Shown: positions 36,807-46,115 of the stretch, piece after piece
Layout of the letters: each line of letters opens with the position of its first letter
How positions within the stretch are numbered: position 1 is the first letter of the stretch
Assembly: GCA_029203105.1 (NCBI GenBank)
Contig: CP119318.1
Location: 2,494,501 to 2,558,500, forward strand
Length of the DNA: 64,000 bases
From: Candidatus Kaistia colombiensis
GTDB lineage: Bacteria; Pseudomonadota; Alphaproteobacteria; Rhizobiales; Kaistiaceae
Direction: 5' to 3'
Position numbers and translations under genes: made by a program
The notes under the pieces: generated by a model
Seen by the model: only the letters and a program-made list of their open reading frames with translations
Told to the model about the DNA's origin: nothing
Database searches by the model: none

Positions 36807-37219
36807 CAGATCTCGCACTTGGGCTCGGGGCACCAGCACGGGATTCCCTGCGGAACCAGATCGAAGGTCCGGTAGTCGGCCGTCAACTCCTCGCCCGGCG
36901 CGATCTCGCGATCGGCATAGACATAGAGCTGCTCTTCGACGCGGGTGTTGGGATGGCAGGAATGGTTCAGGAAGTCGATGCCGGCCGGCTCTTCCATCGG
37001 CAGGAGGCAGAGCAGCTTGCGGCCGATCAGCTTGAGATGGACGGATTGCCGCCACCAGTAGTCGTCGAGCTCGCTCTGCTGGTCGAGGTCGATCAGCATC
37101 GCCTTGCCGTCGAAGAAGCCGAGCAGCGTGTCCTTTGCGATGGTCGCCTTGGCGTGGATCGTCTGGTGATCCTCGCTGATCGCGCGAACCTCGATGCATT
37201 CGTCGTTGGTGTAGCTCAT
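36806..37219 (-). CDS. Small SET-domain protein (putative lysine methyltransferase)
   Basis: 137 residues, close to a minimal SET domain. Active-site motifs are intact: FLNHSCHPNTR (NHSC at 85-88) and the ELTADY segment (111-116) that forms the SAM/lysine channel. A post-SET-like CWC-x4-C (C128, C130, C135) could bind zinc together with C88. The longer open frame to 37336 starts inside the preceding gene, so the Met at 37219, four bases after that gene's stop, is preferred. Bacterial SET proteins methylate lysines of proteins or peptides. The substrate here is unknown, and the neighbours are an unknown protein and an MFS transporter. Confidence 0.85.
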   Translation of the reverse strand: MSYTNDECIEVRAISEDHQTIHAKATIAKDTLLGFFDGKAMLIDLDQQSELDDYWWRQSVHLKLIGRKLLCLLPMEEPAGIDFLNHSCHPNTRVEEQLYVYADREIAPGEELTADYRTFDLVPQGIPCWCPEPKCEI

Positions 37220-37223
37220 CGGA

Positions 37224-38162
37224 TCACTTTCTGAAGTCGAAGGCGGGAATGCCGCCGGATTGTCCGTCGCGGGCGGCCTTGAGGGTCTGCCCGTCGAACA
37301 GGGCGGCAATCCAGCGCGCGCAAAGCCGGTTCGCATAGACCGCCGGCATCTCGTGATCGTGCGGCTCCTTCACCATCTCGGCGAAAACAGGGTCGTTGTG
37401 CGGCGCGGTCCAGGTCTGCTGATCTGCCGAAAGGTGCACGGCGCGCTCCGGGATCTCCGAGATCTTGTTGTAGCTCTGGATCGTGTTGGCCGACATCTTC
37501 TGCCAGACGGTCGCGCACTTCTGCAGCAGCCGTTCCAGTTCATGCCGGTCGCGAACCTCATGCGGCGCGCAATGGAAATGGCGCAGGCTCAGATCGCGCA
37601 CCAGCATGCCGAAGGCAAAGGCGTCGGAGGTGGTGTTGATCGCCAGGAACGGTGCGCTCAGGGCCGGATCGTAGAGCGGGTCGACGACGGAGCGGGCATG
37701 GGGGCAGAAGGCGACGGGGAAGAACTCGTAGACGGTCGGAATCCCGGTCACCGGACAGGTGACGTCAAACGGAATGGCGACGGTCTGGCTGTTGATCAGC
37801 GCTCCGGCGCTGTCCGCCAGCCCGGCATCGACCATGATCTGGCCGAGCGTGCGAAGTTCCGCGACGGAATCGTCGAAGCGCTCCGAACTCGGAACGATGG
37901 CAAGGAAGCCGGTCTTCCGATAGTCCTCGACATCCTGGCGGAACGCCTTCAGCGCTTCGGAAAACTGATAGCCGTTGCGTATATGCGCAACCGTATAGCG
38001 TCCGAGCTGGAATTCGCGCTTTCCCGCCGAGCAGCGAAGGTCCGTTTGCAACCAATCGTCAAATTCAGATTCGGACGGTGCTTTGGCGGTAGCGTGAAAC
38101 GGGCAGCCGGAGGCGTCGGCGGACGCCATCCCAGCCGAATCCTCATCCGGTGGGAAGTTCAT
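37224..38162 (-). CDS. Unrecognised Cys/His-rich protein, first gene of SET-MFS operon
   Basis: I do not recognise this 312-residue protein. It has no signal peptide or membrane helix. Cys and His are clustered in motif-like groups: SGCPFH (C20, H23), VTCPVTG (C136), FCPHAR (C153, H155), RHFHCAPHE (H195, H197, C198, H201), HNDPVF (H255) and EPHDHEMP (H268, H270). This suggests a metal- or heme-binding enzyme, which is inference. The stop is four bases before the SET gene and the SET gene touches the MFS gene, so the three are surely co-transcribed. A candidate promoter is at 38212-38239. Confidence 0.82.
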   Translation of the reverse strand: MNFPPDEDSAGMASADASGCPFHATAKAPSESEFDDWLQTDLRCSAGKREFQLGRYTVAHIRNGYQFSEALKAFRQDVEDYRKTGFLAIVPSSERFDDSVAELRTLGQIMVDAGLADSAGALINSQTVAIPFDVTCPVTGIPTVYEFFPVAFCPHARSVVDPLYDPALSAPFLAINTTSDAFAFGMLVRDLSLRHFHCAPHEVRDRHELERLLQKCATVWQKMSANTIQSYNKISEIPERAVHLSADQQTWTAPHNDPVFAEMVKEPHDHEMPAVYANRLCARWIAALFDGQTLKAARDGQSGGIPAFDFRK

Positions 38163-38211
38163 GTCGCCCCCGCAACGTCGTCCACTCTAAATACATACGG
38201 CTTGATCCAAA

Positions 38212-38239
38212 ATTGTGGGCAAGTTTGACGCTTTGTCAA
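38212..38239 (-). promoter_or_regulatory. Candidate promoter of the unknown-SET-MFS operon
   Basis: Read on the minus strand: TTGACA (38239-38234), 16-base spacer, CACAAT (38217-38212), about 50 bases before the first start codon. The -35 box lies within a small dyad, ttgac-n5-gtcaa (38225-38239), which could be an operator. The rest of the 298-base divergent region (38163-38460) is AT-rich around 38200-38265 and has no gene. The promoter of the divergent GGDEF-EAL gene must also lie here. Confidence 0.5.
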
Positions 38240-38460
38240 CCATATTATATTTGAATCTACTGAACTTTTTCACGGCAGCGCCCTGGCCGGAATGGATGAA
38301 ACGAGGATCATCCGGTTGCTGGCATGAGCCTCCGGCAGGTGGCGGCGACGCGCGGTGAGTCGCCTCCCTCGATTTTATCGAAAATCGTCTTTATTGAATT
38401 AAGTCGGCATAAAAGGGCCGGTGCAAGAATGCGCGTGTCGCCAATTTAGATGGACTCGAC

Positions 38461-40671
38461 ATGTCTCACCCGATCGCCGGGCGCATAACGTTCAACCTCG
38501 TCGCCGGCATCCTCGTCACGGTGGTGACGGTCATCGCAGGCGTGGCCTGGATGGCCTTTCGCCAGAATGACCAGGCTGCCGAGCAGACGCGCACCATGGT
38601 GATGGGCGGCGTCGACGCCATGCATACGCGCGTCCAGGGGTTGGCGAACGACTACTCCTGGTGGGAGGAGGCGTTTGACGCCTATCAGCGCGGTGACGAG
38701 GGCTGGATCGAGGCGAATATCGGCACCGGCATCGTCGACACCCAGATCGCCGATTTTCTGGCGATCATCTCGCCGGACCGGGAGCTGCGATATGGCTGGT
38801 GGACGCCGGCCGATGCGCCCAATTCGCAAACCGTCATGTCGCCGGAGCTGATCGCCAAGATCGAGGAACTGATTCGCACCGCGCCGGTCGAGAACAACGC
38901 CGCGCGTTCGAGCTATGTCCAGACCGAGGCCGGGACGCTGCTGTTCGCCGTCGCGCGCATTGCGCCGGTTTCCAAGGCCGGCACGGTCGACCCGTCGACA
39001 CTGCCGGTGCTGGTGATGGGCTTCTATCTGAGCAGCCAGCGCCTATCCGAGCTCGGTCGGAGCTTCCTGATCGACGACCTGCGTCTGCAGCCCGAGGACG
39101 CCAGCCATCCGGCCGGCGACTTTCCGGAAATCCGCGACGTCTATGGCAAGGTCGTCGGGCGATTTGTCTGGACGCCGCCGACGCCGGGCTTCGCCGTCCT
39201 GCGCAACGTCGTGGCGCCGATCGCCGGCGGTCTGCTCGTCTTCTGCCTGATCGCCATGTGGACCGTGCTGCGCGCCCGTCGCCTGGCCCTCTCGCAGGCC
39301 TTGAGCGAGCGCCAGGCGGTCGAGGCGGCCCGCACCGACAGTCTTACCGGGCTCACCAACCGCTTCGGCTTCAATGAACTCAGCGCCAGCCCAATCTTCG
39401 AGGCGGCTTGTGCCGGGGGCGAAGCGGCGATCGTCTATCTCGACATCAACGGCTTCAAGTCGGTGAACGATTCGATCGGTCACCAGGGCGGTGACGAGCT
39501 GGTCAGCATGCTGGCCGACCGCCTGTCGATGATCCTGCCGCCGGACGCCCGGTTTGCCCGCGTCGGCGGCGACGAGTTCGCGGTGGCGCTCACGGGCCGC
39601 GCCGCGCTCGGGGGTGTCGCGGGCGTCGCCTCCGCCATGGTGCATGCGCTGGATCAACCCTTCACGGTCGCCGGCTTCCAGTTCCAGGTGACGGCAGCGG
39701 TCGGCTACGCGATTTCGGACGGTGGCGACATCACGCCGGGCGAACTGCTGCGGCGCGCCGACCTTGCCATGTATCAGGCGAAGAACGCCGCCGAACGCGA
39801 TGCCGTGCCGTATCATCCGGGCCTCGAAACCGGCGCGCTGCATCGCAAGCGGCTCGGCATGGCGCTTCGCGGCGCCATCGAGGCGAACGAGATGTCGGTC
39901 GTCTACCAGCCGATCGTGCGGGCCACCGATCTCGCGATCGTTTCGGTCGAAGCGCTGGTTCGCTGGGACTCGAAGGAGTTCGGTCGTGTCTCGCCGGTCG
40001 ATTTCATCCCGGTCGCCGAAGAGACGGGCGCGATCCACGACATCGGCAAGTTCGTGTTCCAGCGCGCCTGCCAGGACATGATCGACTGGCCCGGCCTGAA
40101 GATGTCGATCAATGTCTCGCCGGCCCAATTGCGCGATCCGAGCTTCGCCAACGATCTCGGCGCCATTGCGCGGCGGCATGACGTGGTGCCCAACCGCTTC
40201 AAGCTCGAGCTGACGGAAGGCCTGCTGGTCCGCAATCCCACCATCGCCAAGCGCAAGCTGGCGCGACTGAAGTCGATGGGCTTCGGCCTGTCGCTCGACG
40301 ATTTCGGCACCGGCTTCTCCTCGATCGGCTATCTGCGCCAGTTCCCGTTCGACTGGCTGAAGATCGACAAGTCGTTCATCTCCGAGCTCGGCAGCAATCC
40401 GACGGCGAATGCGCTGATCCAATCGATGATCGCGCTGGGCGACGCGATGGACATCGCCGTCGTCGCCGAGGGCATCGAGACGGTCGAGCAATTGCAGCTG
40501 CTGCGCCTGCTGCAATGCGAGTTCGTGCAGGGCTACTACCTGGCGAAGCCGATGCCGGCTTCGGAAATCTCCGCCCTTCTGGCCAAGCTCGGCGAGACCC
40601 GCCGGATCCTGCCGGAACTGGAGTTGCCGGGGTTCGAGCCGGGCCGTTCCGTCCTGACCGCCCAGTTCTGA
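38461..40671 (+). CDS. CHASE4-GGDEF-EAL cyclic-di-GMP protein (first copy)
   Basis: 736 residues: membrane helix (about 10-32), periplasmic CHASE4-type sensor with the DYSWWEEAFD motif, second helix (about 250-270), GGDEF domain with an intact GGDEF at 369-373, then EAL domain with EAL at 497-499 and DDFGTGFSS. Both catalytic sets look complete, so it could both make and break cyclic di-GMP. Which activity dominates cannot be read. A 726-residue protein with the same domain order is encoded at 42036, with the YcaQ-like gene between them. Confidence 0.94.
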   Translation: MSHPIAGRITFNLVAGILVTVVTVIAGVAWMAFRQNDQAAEQTRTMVMGGVDAMHTRVQGLANDYSWWEEAFDAYQRGDEGWIEANIGTGIVDTQIADFLAIISPDRELRYGWWTPADAPNSQTVMSPELIAKIEELIRTAPVENNAARSSYVQTEAGTLLFAVARIAPVSKAGTVDPSTLPVLVMGFYLSSQRLSELGRSFLIDDLRLQPEDASHPAGDFPEIRDVYGKVVGRFVWTPPTPGFAVLRNVVAPIAGGLLVFCLIAMWTVLRARRLALSQALSERQAVEAARTDSLTGLTNRFGFNELSASPIFEAACAGGEAAIVYLDINGFKSVNDSIGHQGGDELVSMLADRLSMILPPDARFARVGGDEFAVALTGRAALGGVAGVASAMVHALDQPFTVAGFQFQVTAAVGYAISDGGDITPGELLRRADLAMYQAKNAAERDAVPYHPGLETGALHRKRLGMALRGAIEANEMSVVYQPIVRATDLAIVSVEALVRWDSKEFGRVSPVDFIPVAEETGAIHDIGKFVFQRACQDMIDWPGLKMSINVSPAQLRDPSFANDLGAIARRHDVVPNRFKLELTEGLLVRNPTIAKRKLARLKSMGFGLSLDDFGTGFSSIGYLRQFPFDWLKIDKSFISELGSNPTANALIQSMIALGDAMDIAVVAEGIETVEQLQLLRLLQCEFVQGYYLAKPMPASEISALLAKLGETRRILPELELPGFEPGRSVLTAQF

Positions 40672-40734
40672 TCGTCAATCTGGTTTCGACGTTCCGGCTT
40701 TGCCATAAAGGGGAATGAAGCGGGGGGATTGCGG

Positions 40735-41946
40735 GTGAAGGAAGTTCTGACGGCGGAAGAGGCCCGCCGCGCCGCGCTTGCCGCGCAAGGGTTCGGCGGC
40801 CGGCGCCATGTCAGCCTGTCGCCGTGGCGGCAGATCGCGCCGGCGATCGGCCGGATGGGACTGCTGCAGCTCGATTCCGTCAACGTTCTGGTGCGCTCGC
40901 ACTATCTGCCGACCTATAGCCGGATTGGCGCCTATGACCGTGCCGCGCTCGACGCTCGCGCCTTCGCCGGCGGCAAGAAGCGGGCCCTGTTCGAATATTG
41001 GGCGCATGAAGCCTCGCTGCTGCCGCTCGACCTGCATCCCTTGATGCGCTGGCGCATGCAGCGCGCCGCCGCCGGCATCGGCATCTATTCCGGCATCGCC
41101 AAGTTCGCGACGGAGAATCGCGGTTATGTCCGCGCCGTCGTCGACGAGATCCGGCGCCGCGGGCCGCTTGCGGCGAGCGAGCTCGACGACCCGGGGACCC
41201 GCAGCGGGCCGTGGTGGGGCTGGCACAAGGGCAAGACGGCGCTCGAATATCTGTTCTGGGCCGGCGAGGTGACCACCGGACAGAGGCGCGGCTTCGAGCG
41301 GGTCTACGATTTGCCGGAACGTGTCATCCCGAGCGAGATCGGCGGCGCCGCGACGCCGGGCGAGACCGACGCCATCCGCGCCCTGACGCTGGCCGGCGCC
41401 CGGGCGCATGGCGTGGCGACGGAGATCGACATCCGCGACTATTTCCGCCTGCCGGCGCCCGAGACGAGGACGGCGCTGCGCGAACTGGTCGAGGAGGGGA
41501 CGCTGATGCCGGTGCGTGTCGAAGGGTGGCAACAGGCGGCCTACCTCGCCGCCGATGCCGTCATTCCGGCGCGGGGAACGCCGACGGCGCTGCTGTCGCC
41601 GTTCGATCCGCTCGTCTGGCATCGCCCGCGCACGGAACGGATCTTCGACTTCCACTACCGGCTGGAATTCTACACGCCGGGTCCGAAGCGCACTTTCGGC
41701 TATTTCGTGATGCCGTTCCTGCATCGGGGCCGGCTCGAGGCGAGGGTCGATCTGAAGGCGGACCGGGCCGCCGGCCGCCTGCGTGTTCTTGGCGTCTTCG
41801 CCGAGGCGAAACTGCGCCGGCCGGATGCCATGCTGGAAGCTCTGGCCGAAGAATTGCGCCACCTGGCGATCTGGCTGGGCTTGGCCGATATCGCCGTGGA
41901 AGCCGAAATGCCGCTTGCGGTTTCATTGAAAAAGCACGTTACCTAG
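40735..41946 (+). CDS. YcaQ-like winged-helix DNA glycosylase family protein (HTH_42)
   Basis: 403 residues. I prefer GTG 40735, seven bases after a GGGGGG tract. TTG 40729 is too close to that tract. The N-terminal LGLLQLDSVN-like segment (here MGLLQLDSVNVLVRSHYLP), the EYWAHEASLLP motif and the C-terminal PFDPLVWHR segment are hallmarks of the YcaQ/HTH_42 family. The E. coli member unhooks DNA interstrand crosslinks. A DNA-repair role is inferred. It stands between two cyclic-di-GMP genes with no obvious functional link. Confidence 0.86.
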   Translation: MKEVLTAEEARRAALAAQGFGGRRHVSLSPWRQIAPAIGRMGLLQLDSVNVLVRSHYLPTYSRIGAYDRAALDARAFAGGKKRALFEYWAHEASLLPLDLHPLMRWRMQRAAAGIGIYSGIAKFATENRGYVRAVVDEIRRRGPLAASELDDPGTRSGPWWGWHKGKTALEYLFWAGEVTTGQRRGFERVYDLPERVIPSEIGGAATPGETDAIRALTLAGARAHGVATEIDIRDYFRLPAPETRTALRELVEEGTLMPVRVEGWQQAAYLAADAVIPARGTPTALLSPFDPLVWHRPRTERIFDFHYRLEFYTPGPKRTFGYFVMPFLHRGRLEARVDLKADRAAGRLRVLGVFAEAKLRRPDAMLEALAEELRHLAIWLGLADIAVEAEMPLAVSLKKHVT

Positions 41947-42035
41947 GTTGTGATTGAGTGTATTTGCAGGATTAAGTTGCGGGCGGGGCTAGGCAGGGCA
42001 ATGGCGGTGCGAAGGAAGATTTTGTTAGTGGTGTC

Positions 42036-44216
42036 ATGAGTTTAATCAAGCGATCCACCCTTCGATTTGCGTTTCGTGTCGCCCTGCCGGTGTTGCTGGT
42101 ATTGGCGGGCTCGATCATGTTCATGATCTTCGCGCTGAACGAAATGGCAGAAGAGGTCGACCGGATCGACGATGTCGCCACGGAGCGCTCGGCCGACGCC
42201 TCCCTGCGCGCCTTCCTGAAGCGACTGCGCGAAATCCATGGCGACTACGCCGTCTGGGACGATGCGGCGACCAAACTCTACGGCGAGATCGACAAGGAAT
42301 TCGCCTTCGGCAATTTCAAGGATGCGACGCGCTCCGGTGTGTTCTTCGATGCCGCCTATCTGCTCGACGAAAACGGCCAGACGGTCTTTTCCTTCCGTCG
42401 TGGCGGCTTGGCACCGCGCGGGGCGCTCGAGGAGTTCGGTTCGCCGCTGCAGGCGCTGGTAACGGGACTCGCCGGTCAGTACAGAGCCTTCGATTCCAAG
42501 GTCGGGGTGATGAGGGATCGCTCGGGCGCCATCTCGGCCGTCGCGGTCGGCTCGATCTTTCCCGCGTCCGCGGCCGTGCCGCGACCGGTCGGGCGACCGC
42601 GCATGCTCGTGCTCGCTCATGTCCTCGACGATCTCTCGATCCGGCAGATGGGGCAGGATTTCGTCATCGACGGCATTGCGCTCTCCTTCGATCCGAACCG
42701 TACCGGTCAAGGGGTTCGCCTGATCGATCCGACCGGCAAGCCGATCGGCGCGTTGACCTGGGCGCAGAGCAACCACGGCAGCAAGGCGTTTTCGCGCGTG
42801 GCGCCGACGGCCTACATCACGCTCGCCGTCATCGGCCTGACGATCCTGTTCCTGCTCGGGATCGGCTATGCCAATCTCGTGGCGGTCCGTCGACGAGAGC
42901 GTCAGGCCGTCTACGACGCCAACCATGACAGCCTGACAGGATTGCCCAATCGCGCGGCGCTGACCCGCGCGCTGGAGGAGGCGGTGCGTCGCCAGCCGCC
43001 GCAGCCGCTCGCCGTGCTGTTCCTCGATCTCGACGGGTTCAAGGAGGTCAACGACTCATACGGGCACGAGATCGGCGACCGCTTGCTGCAGGAGGTCGCG
43101 CGCGGCTTCGAGTCGATCTGCGCACGGCGGGGGCTGCTGGCGCGGGTCGGCGGCGATGAGTTCGCCCTTGTGCTCGACAATCGCGACGCGGTCGTCGCGG
43201 CGGAGGAGATCGGCAGCCGGCTGGTCCGCTACCTCGACAGCCCGATCGTGCTCGACGACCGCGTCATCGTGATCGGCACCAGTGTCGGGATCGCCGTGGT
43301 CGAGGAGGAAGGCGTCACCGCGGATGAATTGCTGCGCCGCGCCGACGTCGCCATGTATCAGGCCAAGGAACTCGGCCGCAGTCGCGTCGCGCTCTATGAC
43401 CGGTCGATCGATGCCGAGAAGATCGATCGCAAGCGGCTGGCGAGCGAATTGCGCGAAGCGTTGAAGTCCGATGCGCTGCATGTCGTCTATCAGCCGATCT
43501 TCGAGGCCCAGACGATGCGCCCCGTCCAGGTTGAAGCGTTGCTGCGCTGGCCTCATCCGCAAGAGGGAATGATTCCGCCGGACTTGTTCATTTCGGTGGC
43601 CGAGGAAAACGGCCTGATGGACGCGGTCGGCAACTGGGTGCTGCGCAATGCCTGCCGCGATGCGCTGAACTGGCCGGATATCCGGCTGGCGATCAACGTC
43701 TCGCCGGTCCAGTTCCGCAATCCCGGCTTCGACCGAAACCTCGCCGCCATCCTCGCCGAGACCGGGCTGCCGGCGGAGCGGCTGGAGGTCGAGATGACGG
43801 AGACGCATCTCGTCACCTTCCCGGATCGCGCCCAGCACATTGTCGCGTCGCTGCGCGTGCTCGGCGTCAGCGTCGCCCTGGACGATTTCGGCACCGGCTA
43901 TTCGTCGATCGGCTATCTGCGTCGGTTCTCGTTCGACAAGCTGAAGATCGATCGGTCGCTGGTGCATGGCGTCTCGGTCGATCTCGAAACGCGCCGTCTG
44001 TGCGAGGCGACCATTGCGCTCGGCCTCGCGCTCAATCTCGAGGTCACGGCCGAGGGCATCGAATCCGAGGCGGATGCCGAGATCATGCGCCAGGCCGGAT
44101 GTTCCTATCTGCAGGGCTTCGCCTTTGCCCGGCCGATGCCGGCTGCGGCGATCACCGAACTGCTGGAAGATCGCGGCGACGATGCGGGCACCGGCGAAGC
44201 CCTGCGGACGGCCTGA
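42036..44216 (+). CDS. CHASE4-GGDEF-EAL cyclic-di-GMP protein (second copy)
   Basis: 726 residues. Membrane helix (about 12-36), periplasmic CHASE4 sensor (GDYAVWDDAATK), second helix (about 265-285), GGDEF at 372-376, EAL at 500-502 and DDFGTGYSS. It has the domain order of the protein at 38461 but a clearly different sensor sequence, so it probably answers a different signal. Both catalytic motifs are intact. The short 89-base upstream gap has no strong ribosome binding site. Confidence 0.94.
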   Translation: MSLIKRSTLRFAFRVALPVLLVLAGSIMFMIFALNEMAEEVDRIDDVATERSADASLRAFLKRLREIHGDYAVWDDAATKLYGEIDKEFAFGNFKDATRSGVFFDAAYLLDENGQTVFSFRRGGLAPRGALEEFGSPLQALVTGLAGQYRAFDSKVGVMRDRSGAISAVAVGSIFPASAAVPRPVGRPRMLVLAHVLDDLSIRQMGQDFVIDGIALSFDPNRTGQGVRLIDPTGKPIGALTWAQSNHGSKAFSRVAPTAYITLAVIGLTILFLLGIGYANLVAVRRRERQAVYDANHDSLTGLPNRAALTRALEEAVRRQPPQPLAVLFLDLDGFKEVNDSYGHEIGDRLLQEVARGFESICARRGLLARVGGDEFALVLDNRDAVVAAEEIGSRLVRYLDSPIVLDDRVIVIGTSVGIAVVEEEGVTADELLRRADVAMYQAKELGRSRVALYDRSIDAEKIDRKRLASELREALKSDALHVVYQPIFEAQTMRPVQVEALLRWPHPQEGMIPPDLFISVAEENGLMDAVGNWVLRNACRDALNWPDIRLAINVSPVQFRNPGFDRNLAAILAETGLPAERLEVEMTETHLVTFPDRAQHIVASLRVLGVSVALDDFGTGYSSIGYLRRFSFDKLKIDRSLVHGVSVDLETRRLCEATIALGLALNLEVTAEGIESEADAEIMRQAGCSYLQGFAFARPMPAAAITELLEDRGDDAGTGEALRTA

Positions 44217-44288
44217 TCGATCCGGCCGCCCGGAGCGTTTCGGGCGAAGCCGTCTCTTCGCAAGAAGCGAACGCTACCCGGCGAGAGG

Positions 44289-44330
44289 ACAGAGCGCTCC
44301 ATCGCTTCGATGACCGGCGAAGCGCTCTGT
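44289..44330. terminator. Hairpin between convergent genes
   Basis: acagagcgct (44289-44298) and agcgctctgt (44321-44330) form a 10-bp stem with a 22-base loop between convergent coding regions. A second, looser dyad lies at 44232-44272. No T-run, so the terminator role is only likely. Confidence 0.45.
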
Positions 44331-44351
44331 CGCTGGATCGGAACCCGATGA

Positions 44352-44996
44352 TCAGGCGAGCGTCTTGACGGCAGCGGCGATGGCCTTGCCGAGGGCGGCA
44401 TGGTCGGCCGGGTCGAGATGGATGCCGTCGAAGGCGCTGGAGCGGATGTGCTGGCCGGCATCGAGGAAGGCGGCGCCATGCTCCTTGGCGACGGCCGCAT
44501 AGAGCGGGGCGAATTTCAGCGACTTGGCATAGCCGCCTTCGAGCATCGGCGTGTATTCCGGCTTCTCGCCGGTATGGTCGAGGATCGGAGCCGGCGCCAC
44601 CACCAGGATCTTCGGCACGCCGGCGTCATTGCCGGCTTCCGCCTGCTTGATGACCTTGATCAATTCGCCGACGCCCTTGGCTATATCCTCCGCCGGCACG
44701 TGGAAGCGCGCCTTCAGGTCGTTGGTGCCGAGCATGATGACGACGACGTCGAGCGGCCGGTGGCTCCTCAGGCAGGGCAGGAGATAGGTCTTGCCGTTCA
44801 TATATTCGCCTTCGACCGGGTCGGAATGCACGGTCGAGCGGCCCGGCAGGCCTTCCTCGATCACATGCCAGCCGGATCCGAGCTCCGCCTGCGCCACGCC
44901 GGTCCAGCGCTCGTCGCGGCCGTAGCGATCATCGCGGCGGGGGACCGTGGCGGCGCCCCAGGTGTTGGAATCGCCATAGGCGAGAACGGTCTTCAT
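44352..44996 (-). CDS. SGNH-family esterase/acyltransferase
   Basis: 214 residues. Block I GDSN with nucleophile S10, block III GTND, and block V DGIHLDPADH with the catalytic Asp/His. The RWTGVAQ, EGLPGRST and VIMLGTNDLK segments resemble the mycobacterial arylesterase/acyltransferase (MsAcT) group, cytosolic octameric enzymes that acylate alcohols even in water. No signal peptide is present. Physiological substrate unknown. Confidence 0.9.
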   Translation of the reverse strand: MKTVLAYGDSNTWGAATVPRRDDRYGRDERWTGVAQAELGSGWHVIEEGLPGRSTVHSDPVEGEYMNGKTYLLPCLRSHRPLDVVVIMLGTNDLKARFHVPAEDIAKGVGELIKVIKQAEAGNDAGVPKILVVAPAPILDHTGEKPEYTPMLEGGYAKSLKFAPLYAAVAKEHGAAFLDAGQHIRSSAFDGIHLDPADHAALGKAIAAAVKTLA

Positions 44997-45157
44997 CGAA
45001 TGCTGCTCCTCCGGGGCGAATCTGCTCCGCCTCCACGGCGTCGATCAAACATCATGCCCCGCAATTCTCAAGCCGGGGGCTTTCCCGAACGCAAGGGAGC
45101 TTTACCATTGGCGCGAGCGCACCCAGCCGGTGCGCGCGCGATGGAGAATGCTGCGAA

Positions 45158-45742
45158 ATGCGGAAGCCTGCCGATACCGCCGTGCCGATCCTGCCGGCGA
45201 TTGCCGAACGCTGGAGCCCGCGCGCCTTCGATCCCGAGAAGACGCTGACCGAGGCCGACCTGAAGCCGCTGTTCGAAGCCGCCCGCTGGGCGCCGTCCTC
45301 GAGCAACACGCAGCCCTGGCGTTTCGTCTATGCATTTCGCGGCGAGCCGTTCTTCGACACGCTGGTCGAGTGCGCCGTCGAGGGCAACCAGCCCTGGGTC
45401 CGGCGCGTCTCGGTGCTGGCCTATGCCGTCGCCAGGCTTCACTCCGACAGCGGCCGCGCGCTCTGGCACAATCGGCACGATACCGGCATCGCGCTCGGTT
45501 ATCTGCTGCTGCAGGCGACCGCCAATGGCCTCGCCGTGCATCCGTTCGGCGGCTTTGACAGCGACAAGGTGATCGCCGCCGCCAAGGTCCCGGAGGGGTT
45601 CGAACCCTGCACCGGCATCGGCATCGGCTTTCCGGGCGATCCAGACGTTCTGCCCGAGCGCGACCGGATCCGCGAACTCGGCGGCCGCGAGAGGCTCGCC
45701 GTCCGGGATTTCGCCTTTCACGGCACATGGCCGACAGTCTGA
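45158..45742 (+). CDS. Nitroreductase family protein
   Basis: 194-residue FMN-dependent oxidoreductase fold. The RWSPRAFD start, APSSSNTQPWRF (FMN-phosphate binding) and a C-terminal GIGFPG segment are typical of nitroreductase/malonic semialdehyde reductase-like proteins. Substrate is not evident. Divergent from the SGNH gene with 161 bases between. Confidence 0.9.
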   Translation: MRKPADTAVPILPAIAERWSPRAFDPEKTLTEADLKPLFEAARWAPSSSNTQPWRFVYAFRGEPFFDTLVECAVEGNQPWVRRVSVLAYAVARLHSDSGRALWHNRHDTGIALGYLLLQATANGLAVHPFGGFDSDKVIAAAKVPEGFEPCTGIGIGFPGDPDVLPERDRIRELGGRERLAVRDFAFHGTWPTV

Positions 45743-46115
45743 CGGCGCAAGATGTCGACTCGGCGTTTCAAGGATTCGAGGACGCCGATCGGCATCTTGT
45801 GGCGATCGGGTGGGTAATTTTGTGCGCTGGGATCGTGGCGATCTAATATATGAGATGTCAGTCTATACGTATGCTGTCATAGTTTCACTATTGATAGTAT
45901 AGTTTAAGGATATCGATCCGAGCTTGGGTGTTTTCGTGCTGTCTGGTCTTGCTTCGGATTGCTCCCGGCCTTGCATTGACAAGGCCGGATGCTCGCCCCC
46001 TAATGCCGGTGGACTACGGGATGGAGGCTTCGATCGCTCGGGGGCGGCACTATGCGGTTGGAGGGCCGCGCCGACCAAAGGGCATCGTTGAAAAGGGTCC
46101 TTGGGAGGAACAAGC
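45743..46115. promoter_or_regulatory. AT-rich leader of the second sugar locus
   Basis: 373 bases with no supported gene. A sharply AT-rich block (about 45840-45915) contains the dyad actat-tg-atagt (45887-45898) and neighbouring ctat/atag words. This is a likely promoter-operator region for the binding-protein operon. The ribosome binding site GGGAGGA of the next gene is at 46103-46109. Confidence 0.45.
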
